From positions 186,001 to 250,000 of the forward strand of contig JAGTRU010000006.1 of assembly GCA_018261905.1 (NCBI GenBank): DNA of 64,000 bases. Direction: 5' to 3'. This DNA is from Pseudomonadota bacterium. GTDB lineage: Bacteria; Pseudomonadota; Gammaproteobacteria; Burkholderiales; Rhodocyclaceae. Position numbers and translations under genes: made by a program. Positions 47,823 through 57,799 of the stretch are shown in pieces (position 1 is the first letter of the stretch; each line of letters begins with the position of its first letter). The notes under the pieces are model-generated. The model was not told the origin of the DNA. It saw only the letters and a program-made list of their open reading frames with translations, and did not search any database.

Positions 47823-48950
47823 ATGAAGGTGTTGATCACGGGGGCGGCGGGGTTCGTTGGCAGGAACCTGCAGTTGTTCCTTGCCGAGCGGCGCGATATT
47901 GAGGTCATCTGTTTTGATCGCACGGACAGCGTTGCCGATCTGCCGGCGTTGCTGGAAGGGGTGGATTTCGTGTTCCACCTCGCCGGGGTTAACCGCCCGC
48001 AGGACCCACAGGAATTCGTCACAGGCAATGCTGATCTGACGGCAGCGTTATGCCAAGCCGTCGGCGCGTTGGTCGCTGCAACGGGCAAGGCCGTGCCGAT
48101 CATTTATACCTCGTCGATCCAGGCCGACCGGGCCAATCCCTACGGCCAGAGCAAGCGTTCTGCAGAAGAGGCGTTACTGGTTCTTGCCGGCACTCATGGC
48201 ATTCCGGTGCATATCTTCCGTTTGCCCAATGTATTCGGTAAATGGTGCCGGCCCAATTACAACTCGGCCGTTGCCACCTTCTGCCACAACATCGCCCGTG
48301 ATTTGCCGATTCAGGTTAATGATCCGGCCGCCGCGGTTACGCTGGTCTACGTGGACGACGTGGTCGAACGCTTTATGCAACTGATGGATGGTGCCGATGC
48401 CATGGTCGGGGCGGATGGCTTTGCCTATGTGGCGCCCCAATACTCCACTACGGTGGGCGAGTTGGCGCAGTTGATCAAAACCTTCAAGGAAAGCCGTAAT
48501 ACGCTGATCACCGAACGAGTCGGCAGCGGGCTAGTGCGGGCCTTGTACTCCACCTACGTCAGTTATCTGCCCAAGGAAGACTTTGCCTACAGTGTGCCAC
48601 AACACGGCGACCCGCGCGGCGTCTTTGTCGAGATGCTGAAAACTCTCGATTCCGGGCAGTTCTCCTATTTCACTGCGCACCCAGGGATCACCCGCGGCGG
48701 CCATTATCACCACACCAAGACAGAAAAGTTCCTGGTCATCAAGGGCCGGGCGCGCTTCAAATTCCGCCAGATGCAGACCGGCGAGACGCACGTGTTGTTC
48801 ACCGCTGGGGACAAGGCCGAAATCGTCGAGACCGTTCCCGGCTGGACGCACGACATTACCAATATTGGTGATGACGAGCTGATCGTCATGTTGTGGGCCA
48901 ATGAGATTTTTGATCATGCCCATCCTGATACTTATGCCTGTCCCCTGTGA
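47823..48950 (+). CDS. fnlB: FnlB/WbjC/CapF-type reductase/epimerase
   Basis: 375 residues. SDR domain with GAAGFVGRNLQL and a C-terminal cupin (about 245-375) with GDPRGVFVEMLKT and TRGGHYHHTKTEKF metal-binding histidines. Second step to UDP-L-FucNAc. Starts three bases after fnlA. Confidence 0.93.
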   Translation: MKVLITGAAGFVGRNLQLFLAERRDIEVICFDRTDSVADLPALLEGVDFVFHLAGVNRPQDPQEFVTGNADLTAALCQAVGALVAATGKAVPIIYTSSIQADRANPYGQSKRSAEEALLVLAGTHGIPVHIFRLPNVFGKWCRPNYNSAVATFCHNIARDLPIQVNDPAAAVTLVYVDDVVERFMQLMDGADAMVGADGFAYVAPQYSTTVGELAQLIKTFKESRNTLITERVGSGLVRALYSTYVSYLPKEDFAYSVPQHGDPRGVFVEMLKTLDSGQFSYFTAHPGITRGGHYHHTKTEKFLVIKGRARFKFRQMQTGETHVLFTAGDKAEIVETVPGWTHDITNIGDDELIVMLWANEIFDHAHPDTYACPL

Positions 48951-48981
48951 ACACGGCGCTCCCTATCCGAATTGATTGATC

Positions 48982-50118
48982 ATGAAAAAACTGAAAATTG
49001 TCACCGTGGTGGGTACCCGCCCGGAAATCATTCGCCTGTCGCGGGTCTTGGCGCAGCTAGATGAACATTGCGAACATGTGCTGGTGCATACCGGCCAAAA
49101 TTACGACTACGAGTTGAATCAGGTCTTTTTCGATGACCTCGGAGTGCGCAAGCCCGACTATTTTCTGAACAGCGCCACCGGCAGCAGCGGTGCCGCGCAT
49201 ACCATCGGCAACCTGATCATTGCGGTGGATCAGGTGCTCGGTCAGGAACAACCCGAAGCGATGCTGGTGCTGGGGGATACCAATAGCTGTTTGTCGGTGA
49301 TCCCGGCCAAGCGGCGCAAGATTCCGATTTTCCACATGGAAGCGGGAAATCGCTGCTTTGACCAGCGCGTGCCGGAAGAAACCAACCGCCGCATCGTGGA
49401 CCACACTTCCGACATCAACCTGACCTACAGCACCATTGCGCGCGACTATCTGCTGCGCGAAGGCTTGCCGCCGGATCAGGTGATCAAGACCGGTAGCCCG
49501 ATGTTCGAAGTCTTGAACCGTTACCGCCCGAACATTGAAGCCTCCGATGTCCTGGATCGCCTGGAATTGCAGGCAGGCGGCTATTTCGTGGTGAGTGCGC
49601 ACCGCGAAGAGAATATCGAATCCGAACGTTCCTTCACCAAACTGGTAGCTGTGCTCAACTCGGTAGCTGAAGATCATGACCTGCCGGTGATCGTTTCCAC
49701 CCATCCGCGCACGCAAAAGCGCGTCGATGCCACCGGTGCGAAATTTCACCCGCAAGTGCGCCTGCTCAAGCCGCTCGGCTTCCATGACTATGTGAAGCTG
49801 CAGCTTTCGGCCAAGGCCGTGCTTTCGGACAGCGGCACGATCAACGAGGAATCGTCGATCCTCAACTTCCCAGCACTGAACCTGCGCGAGGCCCACGAAC
49901 GGCCTGAGGGTATGGAAGAAGCGGCGGTGATGATGGTCGGGCTGGAAGTGGAGCGCGTGCGCCAGGGGCTGGCGATTCTTGAGTCGCAACTGCGCGGAGA
50001 AGCGCGAAACCTGCGACTGGTGGCGGACTACAGCATGCCGAACGTTTCCGAGAAAGTGGTCAGGATTATTCATAGCTATACGGACTACGTGAATCGCGTG
50101 GTGTGGAAGAAGTACTGA
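48982..50118 (+). CDS. fnlC: FnlC/WbjD/CapG-type UDP-HexNAc 2-epimerase
   Basis: 378 residues from ATG 48982. VVGTRPEIIRLSRV, HTGQNYDYELNQVFFDDLG and SAHREENIESE are 2-epimerase hallmarks. Third step, giving UDP-L-FucNAc. Followed seven bases later by its likely transferase. Confidence 0.94.
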   Translation: MKKLKIVTVVGTRPEIIRLSRVLAQLDEHCEHVLVHTGQNYDYELNQVFFDDLGVRKPDYFLNSATGSSGAAHTIGNLIIAVDQVLGQEQPEAMLVLGDTNSCLSVIPAKRRKIPIFHMEAGNRCFDQRVPEETNRRIVDHTSDINLTYSTIARDYLLREGLPPDQVIKTGSPMFEVLNRYRPNIEASDVLDRLELQAGGYFVVSAHREENIESERSFTKLVAVLNSVAEDHDLPVIVSTHPRTQKRVDATGAKFHPQVRLLKPLGFHDYVKLQLSAKAVLSDSGTINEESSILNFPALNLREAHERPEGMEEAAVMMVGLEVERVRQGLAILESQLRGEARNLRLVADYSMPNVSEKVVRIIHSYTDYVNRVVWKKY

Positions 50119-50125
50119 TTTGACG

Positions 50126-51352
50126 ATGGCAAAGCGCATATTGTTGCTGACGCAATGGTGCGAGCCAGAACCGACGCTGAAGGGCTTGGTTTTTGCACGT
50201 GAATTGGTCAATCAGGGATTTGATGTGGAAATCGTAACTGGATTTCCTAACTATCCCGGAGGAAAAATATATCCTGGTTATCGAATAAAGCTTGTTCAGA
50301 AAGAGGTGGTTGATGGAGTTAGGATAACAAGGTTGCCTTTGTATCCAAGTCACAACCGCAGTGCTTTAGGGCGTGTGATTAATTATGCAAGTTTTGCAAG
50401 TGCGAGCTTAGTCTATGGCTTGTTCTTTGCGAGACGGCCAAATCTAATTTATGCGTATCATCCGCCCTTAACGGTAGGTCTGGCTGCTTCGTTAATCAGA
50501 TTTATTCGCAGAGTTCCTGTTGTTTATGATATTCAGGATATGTGGCCTGATACTCTGCGTGCAACTGGAATGTTTTCCAATGAGAAAGCGCTTCGCGTAG
50601 TTTCAAGTGTTTGTGACTATGTATATCGGCAGATGGATAAAATCGTTGTGCTTTCACCGGGCTTCAAGAAGTTATTGATCCAAAGAGGAGTGCCGCAAGA
50701 AAAAATAGAAGTAATCTACAACTGGTGTGTCGAGGATGCCATCTCTGGCGGTGCGGTAAAGGCAACACCTGCGGGATTTCCTGTTGGAAAGTTCACAGTT
50801 CTTTTCGCTGGAAACATGGGGAGGGCGCAGGCTCTTACATCTGTTTTGGAGGCTGCGCAGTTATTAATGAATAAAGCCAGGAACGTATCTTTTGTTTTTC
50901 TGGGCGGAGGTCTTGAAGTAGAACACCTTAAAAACATCGCATCCGAGAAAAAAATAGAGAACGTTGTATTTCTGCCTCCGGTACCGATGTCCGAGGTCGG
51001 GGCGTATCTCGCCGCAGCGGATGCGCTTCTCGTTCACCTAAGAAAAGAGCCTCTTTTTCGTATAACAATTCCGTCCAAAACGCAAGCTTATATGGCTGCG
51101 GGAAAGCCGATTATCATGGCTGTCGATGGTGATGCCGCTGATCTTGTGAAGGAGGCGGGGTGCGGTTTTATAGCAGAGTCTGAAAATCCGCAAGATATTG
51201 CGAATTCTGTGCTGAGAATGATAGCGCTTGATGATTCTGAAAGGGAGTTGATGGCTGAAAATTCCCGAAGGTTTTATTCGGATAGATTATCGTTGAAGGC
51301 TGGTGTTTCTCGATTTTCTGCTTTATTCAAATCTCAAAACGATAAATTTTAA
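50126..51352 (+). CDS. WbuB-type glycosyltransferase (GT4)
   Basis: 408 residues from ATG 50126. LLLTQWCEPEPTLKGLVFAREL and ETTGFPNYPGG-like VTGFPNYPGGKIYPGYR are the WbuB hallmark. WbuB transfers L-FucNAc, fitting its place after fnlABC. AT-richer than fnlC, with a sharp change near its start. Confidence 0.88.
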   Translation: MAKRILLLTQWCEPEPTLKGLVFARELVNQGFDVEIVTGFPNYPGGKIYPGYRIKLVQKEVVDGVRITRLPLYPSHNRSALGRVINYASFASASLVYGLFFARRPNLIYAYHPPLTVGLAASLIRFIRRVPVVYDIQDMWPDTLRATGMFSNEKALRVVSSVCDYVYRQMDKIVVLSPGFKKLLIQRGVPQEKIEVIYNWCVEDAISGGAVKATPAGFPVGKFTVLFAGNMGRAQALTSVLEAAQLLMNKARNVSFVFLGGGLEVEHLKNIASEKKIENVVFLPPVPMSEVGAYLAAADALLVHLRKEPLFRITIPSKTQAYMAAGKPIIMAVDGDAADLVKEAGCGFIAESENPQDIANSVLRMIALDDSERELMAENSRRFYSDRLSLKAGVSRFSALFKSQNDKF

Positions 51353-51356
51353 AAAA

Positions 51357-51947
51357 ATGAAACGAGTTTTTGATGTCGTGCTGGCTACCTTCGGCCTATT
51401 AGTGCTGGCAGTTCCACTATATCTGTTGGTGCGCAAAGTACGCTGGGAGTTGGGTAGCCCGGTGTTTTTCACCCAGGTGCGACCGGGTATGCGCGGCAAG
51501 CCATTCAAGATGGTGAAGTTTCGCAGTATGACCAGCGAATGCTGCCCGGATGGGGAGTTGCTGGCCGATGCGGTGCGCCTCACGCCTTTTGGCCGCTGGC
51601 TTCGTTCTACCAGCCTGGACGAGTTGCCCGAGTTGTGGAATGTGCTCAAGGGCGATATGAGCCTGGTGGGACCCCGCCCGTTGGCGATGGCATATCTGCC
51701 GCTGTATTCGCCGTCGCAAATGCGCCGTCATGAAGTGCGGCCAGGTATTACTGGGTGGGCTCAGATTAATGGCAGAAATGCTATCAGTTGGTCAAAAAAA
51801 TTCGAATTGGATGTCTGGTATGTAGATAACAGATCACTGTGGCTCGACACTAAAATATTATTTATGACAGTCAAAAAAGTATTTTTGAAATCCGACGTAA
51901 AGGCTGAGGGGCAGGATGAGGTGGAGTCCTTCAATGGAACCAACTGA
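51357..51947 (+). CDS. Initiating sugar-phosphate transferase (PglC/WcaJ C-domain type)
   Basis: 196 residues. One membrane re-entrant segment at the N-terminus (VVLATFGLLVLAVPLYLLV), then KPFKMVKFRSMT and TSLDELPELWNVLKGDMSLVGPRPL. It attaches the first sugar phosphate to undecaprenyl phosphate. Short single-domain form as in PglC. Composition changes from GC-rich to AT-rich near 51745 inside the gene. Confidence 0.93.
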   Translation: MKRVFDVVLATFGLLVLAVPLYLLVRKVRWELGSPVFFTQVRPGMRGKPFKMVKFRSMTSECCPDGELLADAVRLTPFGRWLRSTSLDELPELWNVLKGDMSLVGPRPLAMAYLPLYSPSQMRRHEVRPGITGWAQINGRNAISWSKKFELDVWYVDNRSLWLDTKILFMTVKKVFLKSDVKAEGQDEVESFNGTN

Positions 51948-52908
51948 AAATAAAACCATTGGAGCCCATTTCTCAGCAGTTGTTTGCGAGAATAAAAACA
52001 GCATCAAATGGGATCATGAGTACGAATCGGCAAGGTCGGCACTTTATGCGCTGATTGTGAAGTTGCGCCCTGAGTATGTATGGATTCCGTATTATGTGTG
52101 CGGCGCTGTCATTGATGCAGTAAGCCAATCAAGAACAGCAATAAAAAGATATAATATTGACGCCGAATTCCAGCCCGTAGGTGATTTCTCTATTGGTCCA
52201 AATGATTTTATTTTGTTGGTCAATTACTACGGGCTTTGCTCTTCAAAAATCAAACAGCAACTTGAGCGCTTTTCGCGAGAAAAGGTGATTGTTGACTGCT
52301 CTCAAGCGTTTTTTGATCGAGATTTCGATTGTTTGGCAAGCATATATTCGCCCAGAAAATTTCTTCCGGTTCCCGATGGGGGGGCGATGTTCTATAAAGG
52401 AGATTTACCTTGTTCTCCTTCCTCCAACCAGGATTCCATCGCCAGATATCAGTGCCTTCTGCAAAGGGTCGCGGATGAGCCGGAAGTTTCGCGAGAAGCC
52501 TATTTGGCATCGGAACACGATTTTGAAACCGTTGGAATGCGAAGGATGTCTTGCTTCACTCGCATTCTCATTCACTCCATGGACCTAGAATACTTTGCAA
52601 GCAAGCGTCGAGAAAACTTCCTTACGCTGGATTCCCTGAAAACAGTTAACGACTTGTTTTTTGATTTGGAAGAATCTGTACCGCTTTGCTATCCGCTTAT
52701 AACCAAGAAGGCCACTGATCTTCGTCAATATCTTAATCGGCAGAGAGTCCTGACACCAATGTATTGGCCGAATGTTCAACGGGCAGGGGCGTTTGAGTCC
52801 AGGCTCATCAGTGATGCAGTTTTTTTACCGATTGATCACCGCTATGATGTCGATGATATGGTTCGAATTGCCTCACTCGTAAAAATATTCCTGGGAGATA
52901 ATGGATGA
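51934..52908 (+). CDS. DegT/DnrJ-like PLP-fold protein, divergent
   Basis: 324 residues from ATG 51934 (another at 51916). PRKFLPVPDGGAMFY near 145-160 looks like the PLP-lysine region of aminotransferases, and VWIPYYVCGAVIDAV and VIVDCSQAFFD match strand-end motifs. Sequence is far from normal sugar aminotransferases, so activity is uncertain. Overlaps the previous gene by 14 bases and the next by four. Confidence 0.65.
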   Translation: MEPTENKTIGAHFSAVVCENKNSIKWDHEYESARSALYALIVKLRPEYVWIPYYVCGAVIDAVSQSRTAIKRYNIDAEFQPVGDFSIGPNDFILLVNYYGLCSSKIKQQLERFSREKVIVDCSQAFFDRDFDCLASIYSPRKFLPVPDGGAMFYKGDLPCSPSSNQDSIARYQCLLQRVADEPEVSREAYLASEHDFETVGMRRMSCFTRILIHSMDLEYFASKRRENFLTLDSLKTVNDLFFDLEESVPLCYPLITKKATDLRQYLNRQRVLTPMYWPNVQRAGAFESRLISDAVFLPIDHRYDVDDMVRIASLVKIFLGDNG

Positions 52909-53465
52909 ATATTTTTGGTAAGAAAATAGTTCTGCGGGCCATTGAAGAAGACGATCTGCCATTGCTGCACAAATGGTCCAACGACCCAAGCATTCAGTCC
53001 ATGCTTGGAGGATGGCACTTTCCCGTGGGGATGCAAGACCAGCGTAAATGGTTTTCTTCACTTTCCTTCAGCTCTGATAACCAGCGCTTTGCTATCCAGG
53101 CACCAGACTTAGGGCTGATTGGTACAGCCAACTTGGTTTCCATTGATTGGCAGAATAGAACTGCTTTTCACGGCATGCTGATTGGCGATAAAGACTTGAG
53201 AGGCACTGGTTATGCTCTTGATACCTTGATGACTTTGATGCGATACGCCTTCGAGGAGGTAGGGCTTAATCGACTTGACGGCGATATGATTGAATACAAC
53301 ATTCCCTCCTTGAAGTTTTATCTCGAAAAGGGTGGGTGGTGCCGTGAGGGCGTCAAAGAGGGGTGGTATTACCGAAAGGGCCGGCGATGGGATAAAGTCA
53401 TCGTTGGTATTACAGCTTCCGATTATTTTGAACATGCCAAAAAGACTGGCTACTGGGATGCCTGA
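52905..53465 (+). CDS. GNAT-family N-acetyltransferase
   Basis: 186 residues. VLRAIEEDDLPLLHKWSND, GTANLVSIDWQNRTAFHGMLI, LRGTGYALDTLMTLMRYAFEE and LNRLDGDMIEYNIPSLKFYLEKGG match the RimJ/PseH group. It may acylate the amino sugar made by the aminotransferases. Overlaps both neighbours (ATGA, TGATG). Confidence 0.8.
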   Translation: MNIFGKKIVLRAIEEDDLPLLHKWSNDPSIQSMLGGWHFPVGMQDQRKWFSSLSFSSDNQRFAIQAPDLGLIGTANLVSIDWQNRTAFHGMLIGDKDLRGTGYALDTLMTLMRYAFEEVGLNRLDGDMIEYNIPSLKFYLEKGGWCREGVKEGWYYRKGRRWDKVIVGITASDYFEHAKKTGYWDA

Positions 53466-54484
53466 TGTCATTCATTGTTGATTTGATGTATGACAGAGAA
53501 AACTGGGTTTCTGTCTTATCCGAAATCGGATCATATGATTTTGTTCATACCCATGATTTTCACAGGCTAAGCCAACTGAATGAAGAGGGGGAACCCGTGC
53601 TATTTGTGGTTCGCTCCGATCAGGGAGCGGTTCATGCGTGCTGGCCTTTGCTTCGTCGCAAAATACCAGACACCGATCTTTGTGACTTGACCAGCGTATA
53701 TGGCTATGCAGGCCCTATTTTTTCGAAATCAGCTGCTCCGGATGATTGCATTGATCTAATGCTTTCGAAAATGAAGGATGAGAACAATGTTGCGGTTTTC
53801 TCTAGGATGCATCCTATATTTATCGGCGACATCGCCAACGAGACCTCTAGAGGGGTTCGTTTGAGTGATGTTGTTGTCATTCCTGTTTCACAGACTGAGA
53901 ATGTAACTTCAAGTTACCGAGGTAGCCACAGGCGAGAAATTTCCGCAGCCTACAAAGCGGGAGTTGATGTTGTCGTTGACCATGGTATCGAATCCCTCGA
54001 AAAATTCGTTTCTATTTATCAGGGCGCCATGTTGGGTTTGGGGGCGTCGAATTATTATTTTTTTAATAAGGAATATTTTGAAAATCTTTGTGCCGCCGAA
54101 GACTTCAAGGTGCTTATTATTAGTGCAAAGCTGAACGATCAATTCATGGCCTCGTCGTTGTTCATAATCACAGGCTCAATAATGCAGTATTATTTGAGTG
54201 GTTCGGTTGCTGAGTTTAAAAAACTCGCCCCATCAAAAGTCATTCTGGCAAAGGCTCATGAAGTCGCGATCAGCCTTGGTTGTAGTTTTTTGATTTTGGG
54301 AGGGGGGGTTGGTTCAAAACAAGATGCACTTTACAAATTCAAGCAGGGCTTCTCCAGTCTGTCGATGCCCTTTTACGTCAAAAAGGTGGTTCTCGATGCG
54401 GAACGCTATGAAGATTTAGTGCGTGCAACGGGAAATGCAGGTTCTGACGATGCTTTTTTTCCTCTTTACAGACGATTCATTTAA
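53465..54484 (+). CDS. FemAB/GNAT-like acyltransferase
   Basis: 339 residues with two GNAT-like halves. GSHRREISAAYKAGVDVVVD and FKVLIISAKLNDQFMASSLFIIT, then LGCSFLILGGGVGSKQDALYKFKQGFS, fit the FemAB/BioF2-like 'nucleotidyl- or aminoacyl-transferase' fold. A role in adding an acyl or aminoacyl decoration to the repeat unit is inference. Contains a G7 tract at 54302-54308. Confidence 0.65.
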   Translation: MSFIVDLMYDRENWVSVLSEIGSYDFVHTHDFHRLSQLNEEGEPVLFVVRSDQGAVHACWPLLRRKIPDTDLCDLTSVYGYAGPIFSKSAAPDDCIDLMLSKMKDENNVAVFSRMHPIFIGDIANETSRGVRLSDVVVIPVSQTENVTSSYRGSHRREISAAYKAGVDVVVDHGIESLEKFVSIYQGAMLGLGASNYYFFNKEYFENLCAAEDFKVLIISAKLNDQFMASSLFIITGSIMQYYLSGSVAEFKKLAPSKVILAKAHEVAISLGCSFLILGGGVGSKQDALYKFKQGFSSLSMPFYVKKVVLDAERYEDLVRATGNAGSDDAFFPLYRRFI

Positions 54485-54502
54485 ATCTCATTCTTCCATA
54501 CC

Positions 54503-55690
54503 ATGCTGAATACCCCGTTTTCCCCCTGGCCCAGTTTCACCCAGGAAGAAGCGGATGCGGTTTCCCGCGTCCTGCTTTCCAACAAGGTCAATTACTGGAC
54601 CGGTTCAGAATGTCGAGAATTCGAGAAGGAATTCGCTGCCTGGGCCGATAGCGATTACGCCATTGCCCTGGCCAATGGCACTCTGGCGCTGGATCTGGCG
54701 CTGAAGGTGTTGGGCATCGGTGCGGGTGACGAGGTGGTAGTCACGTCGCGGACTTTTCTGGCCTCGGCCTCCAGCGTGGTGACGGCCGGCGCAGTGCCGG
54801 TATTTGCCGATGTCGACGCGGATTCGCAGAACATCACAGTGGAAACGATTCGCGCGGTCCTGACGCCGCGTACTCGGGCGATTGTTTGCGTGCATCTCGC
54901 TGGTTGGCCTTGCGATATGGATCCCATCATGGCCTTGGCGGAAGAAAATGGCCTGTACGTCATCGAGGATTGCGCACAGGCACATGGTGCTCGGTACAAG
55001 GGGCGCTCGGTCGGTTCCATCGGCCACTTTGGTGCCTGGTCCTTCTGTCAAGACAAGATCATGACGACGGGTGGCGAGGGGGGCATGTTGACGACTAATC
55101 GCCACGACTGGTGGGACAAGGCCTGGTCATACAAAGATCACGGCAAGTCTTGGGATGCGGTATACAAACGGCAGCATCCGCCGGGTTTCCGCTGGTTGCA
55201 CGAGTCGTTTGGGACCAATTGGCGAATGACTGAGTTGCAGGGGGTGATTGGCCGCATTCAACTAGCCCGCATGACAGACTGGCATGCCCGGCGTAGCGCC
55301 AATGCCCTTCGACTGGCCAGGAGTGTTGCCGCTTTGCCGGCCCTTCGCATGCCGTTGCCAGCGGTCGATTGTGAGCATGCCTGGTACAAGTTCTACGCCT
55401 TTGTCCGTCCGGAGGCCTTGCGGCCGGGCTGGGATCGGGACCGCATCATGGCCGAGATCAATGCCGCCGGTGTGCCTTGCTTCTCCGGTTCATGCTCCGA
55501 GGTTTACTTGGAAAAAGCCTTCGATAACACCGGTTGGCGCCCGGTATCCCGCTTGCCGGTAGCCAAGGCGCTGGGAGAAACCTCGCTGATGTTCCTGGTA
55601 CATCCGACACTAAGCGAGGCAGAGATTGAGAAGACCAGTTCGGTGCTCGAGGCGGTAATGGCGCAGGCCGCCGACGGGGAGATTCGTTAA
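54503..55690 (+). CDS. DegT/DnrJ/EryC1-type sugar aminotransferase
   Basis: 395 residues. VNYWTGSECREFEKEFA, ALANGTLALDLALK, VIEDCAQAHGARYKG and the PLP Lys185 in SFCQDKIMTTGGEGG. Aminates a keto-sugar nucleotide, probably the product of one of the 4,6-dehydratases downstream. GC-rich again. Confidence 0.9.
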   Translation: MLNTPFSPWPSFTQEEADAVSRVLLSNKVNYWTGSECREFEKEFAAWADSDYAIALANGTLALDLALKVLGIGAGDEVVVTSRTFLASASSVVTAGAVPVFADVDADSQNITVETIRAVLTPRTRAIVCVHLAGWPCDMDPIMALAEENGLYVIEDCAQAHGARYKGRSVGSIGHFGAWSFCQDKIMTTGGEGGMLTTNRHDWWDKAWSYKDHGKSWDAVYKRQHPPGFRWLHESFGTNWRMTELQGVIGRIQLARMTDWHARRSANALRLARSVAALPALRMPLPAVDCEHAWYKFYAFVRPEALRPGWDRDRIMAEINAAGVPCFSGSCSEVYLEKAFDNTGWRPVSRLPVAKALGETSLMFLVHPTLSEAEIEKTSSVLEAVMAQAADGEIR

Positions 55691-55759
55691 AAAGTAAGAA
55701 CCGAATGTAAATAGTTGTAATATCCGGAGAGTGATAATCGCATATCCCGGAAGAATCTG

Positions 55760-57697
55760 ATGCTGACTGTTTTGGTGCGAATGCCGCCCGTCGCCAAGAA
55801 GCTGTTGATGGTGACGGTTGATTCTGTGCTTGTCACCCTTTCGTTGTGGTTAGCTTTTTGCCTGCGCTTGAGTGGGTGGTATGCGGATTTGGCTGTCTTG
55901 ATGCCAGTGTCCATATTGCTGGTGCTGGTGTCTCTGCCCATGTTCAGTTTCCTCGGGCTCTATCGGGGCGTCGTGCGCCACATGGGTGAGCAGGGGGTTT
56001 TCCAGTTGATCAAGGCAACCGCCACTTCCTCTCTGGTGGTGGCGATTCTGGCAACGTTGGCTTCGTCCGGCTTCTTTCCCCGTTCCATTTTCATTATTTA
56101 CGGCTTGCTGCTGTTCGCTCTGTTGGCCTCCAGTCGCGTAATTGCCGCCTATCTGCTGGGCGGGCGGCGCTCGCTCCGCCAGGGTAAGCGGGTGGCGATC
56201 TATGGGGCAGCGGAATTGGGCCGGCAATTGGCCTCCACCTTGCGCTTGGGTACGGACTTCTTGCCGGTTGTTTTCCTGGATCGTGATGCCCATTTGCAGG
56301 GGCGCAATATCGGCGCCCTTGAAGTGCTCAATCCCTATCGCGACGATCTCCAGGCCATTTTGTACCGCATGGGGGTCGATGAAATTCTGCTGGCCATTCC
56401 CGACCTGGGACCTAGTCAGCGACGGTCGATCCTTGAACGCCTCGAAGGCCTGGCATTTCATGTCCGTACCGTGCCGAGCATGGAGGATATTTTGGCCGGC
56501 AGGGCGCGGCTGGATCAGTTGGTCGAGGTGTCGATCGAGGATTTGCTCGGTCGTGACCAAGTCCCGGCGATGCCGGATCTGCTTGGGCACTGTATTACCG
56601 GGCGCCGGGTACTGGTGACCGGGGCCGGGGGCTCCATCGGTAGCGAGCTATGCCGTCAGGTGTTGCGGCAGAATGCCAGTTTTCTGGTGCTGTTCGAGCA
56701 TTCTGAATTTGCCCTTTACACGATTGAAATGGAATTGCGCCAAATCTGCGAGCGGGAAGGGCTGGCTACCGAATTGCTGCCCGTGCTGGGGTCGGTGCAG
56801 GACCGCCGCCTGGTTGAGCGCGTGTTCGATGAAATGGCACCGGACACGGTGTATCACGCGGCAGCCTACAAGCACGTGCCGATGGTCGAGGAAAATCCCT
56901 TTGAAGGTATCCGCAATAATGTGTTTGGCACCCAGGTGGTGGCCGAGGTGGCGCAGCGGGCCGGGGTTCGGCATTTTGTGCTGATTTCCACCGACAAGGC
57001 AGTGCGGCCGACCAATGTGATGGGGGCCAGCAAGCGACTGGCTGAACTGGTGTTACAGGCCTGCGCCATGGGCTCGACGAAAACGACCTTCAGCATGGTG
57101 CGTTTCGGCAATGTGCTTGGCTCATCTGGTTCCGTTGTACCGCTGTTCCGCCGCCAGATTGCCGAAGGCGGGCCGGTGACGCTGACGCATGTCGATATCA
57201 CCCGCTTCTTCATGACCATCCCGGAAGCCGTCCAGTTGGTGATTCAGGCCGGGGCGATGGCCAGCGGTGGCGAGGTGTTCGTGCTGGATATGGGAGAGCC
57301 GGTACGTATCGTCGATCTGGCAGAAAAAATGATTCGTTTGAGTGGTCATAAAGTTAAGTCAGCAACTAGTCCGGATGGGGATGTCGAGATACAGATCACC
57401 GGCTTGCGCCCCGGAGAGAAGCTTTACGAAGAATTGCTCATCGGGGATGCGGTAGGGGATACCGTGCATCCTCGTATTTTGCGAGCCGAGGAGGAGTGCT
57501 TCGAATGGTCGGTTTTACGGCCTGCGTTGGATCAACTGGGCGTGTTGGTTGAAAAAAGTGACCGCTTTGCGGTGCGAACATTTCTCCAGCGTTGGGTTGT
57601 CGGGTATCGGCCAAATCCGTGTGAGTCTGGCTCTGTTGTGGAGGGCGCGGCGCAAACTTCAAGACCCCCAGCAGAGCGGCCCGCTCTGGCTGCTTGA
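55760..57697 (+). CDS. WbpM/PglF-type UDP-GlcNAc 4,6-dehydratase, copy 1
   Basis: 645 residues. Four N-terminal membrane segments (about 13-130), a first Rossmann fold (VAIYGAAELGRQLA), then the catalytic SDR with VTGAGGSIGSELC (286-298), HAAAYKHVPMVEENP and TDKAVRPTNVMGASKR. It gives the 4-keto-6-deoxy intermediate for bacillosamine-, QuiNAc- or FucNAc4N-like sugars. Confidence 0.92.
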   Translation: MLTVLVRMPPVAKKLLMVTVDSVLVTLSLWLAFCLRLSGWYADLAVLMPVSILLVLVSLPMFSFLGLYRGVVRHMGEQGVFQLIKATATSSLVVAILATLASSGFFPRSIFIIYGLLLFALLASSRVIAAYLLGGRRSLRQGKRVAIYGAAELGRQLASTLRLGTDFLPVVFLDRDAHLQGRNIGALEVLNPYRDDLQAILYRMGVDEILLAIPDLGPSQRRSILERLEGLAFHVRTVPSMEDILAGRARLDQLVEVSIEDLLGRDQVPAMPDLLGHCITGRRVLVTGAGGSIGSELCRQVLRQNASFLVLFEHSEFALYTIEMELRQICEREGLATELLPVLGSVQDRRLVERVFDEMAPDTVYHAAAYKHVPMVEENPFEGIRNNVFGTQVVAEVAQRAGVRHFVLISTDKAVRPTNVMGASKRLAELVLQACAMGSTKTTFSMVRFGNVLGSSGSVVPLFRRQIAEGGPVTLTHVDITRFFMTIPEAVQLVIQAGAMASGGEVFVLDMGEPVRIVDLAEKMIRLSGHKVKSATSPDGDVEIQITGLRPGEKLYEELLIGDAVGDTVHPRILRAEEECFEWSVLRPALDQLGVLVEKSDRFAVRTFLQRWVVGYRPNPCESGSVVEGAAQTSRPPAERPALAA

Positions 57698-57799
57698 GCT
57701 CTCTATCCGTTGGCTGGCGCTTAGCTTTGTGAGAAGGTGTCCGGGGCGGCATGGTATTATCGCCGCTTGTGATTCCTATGCAGAAGAATTAGTAGCTAG

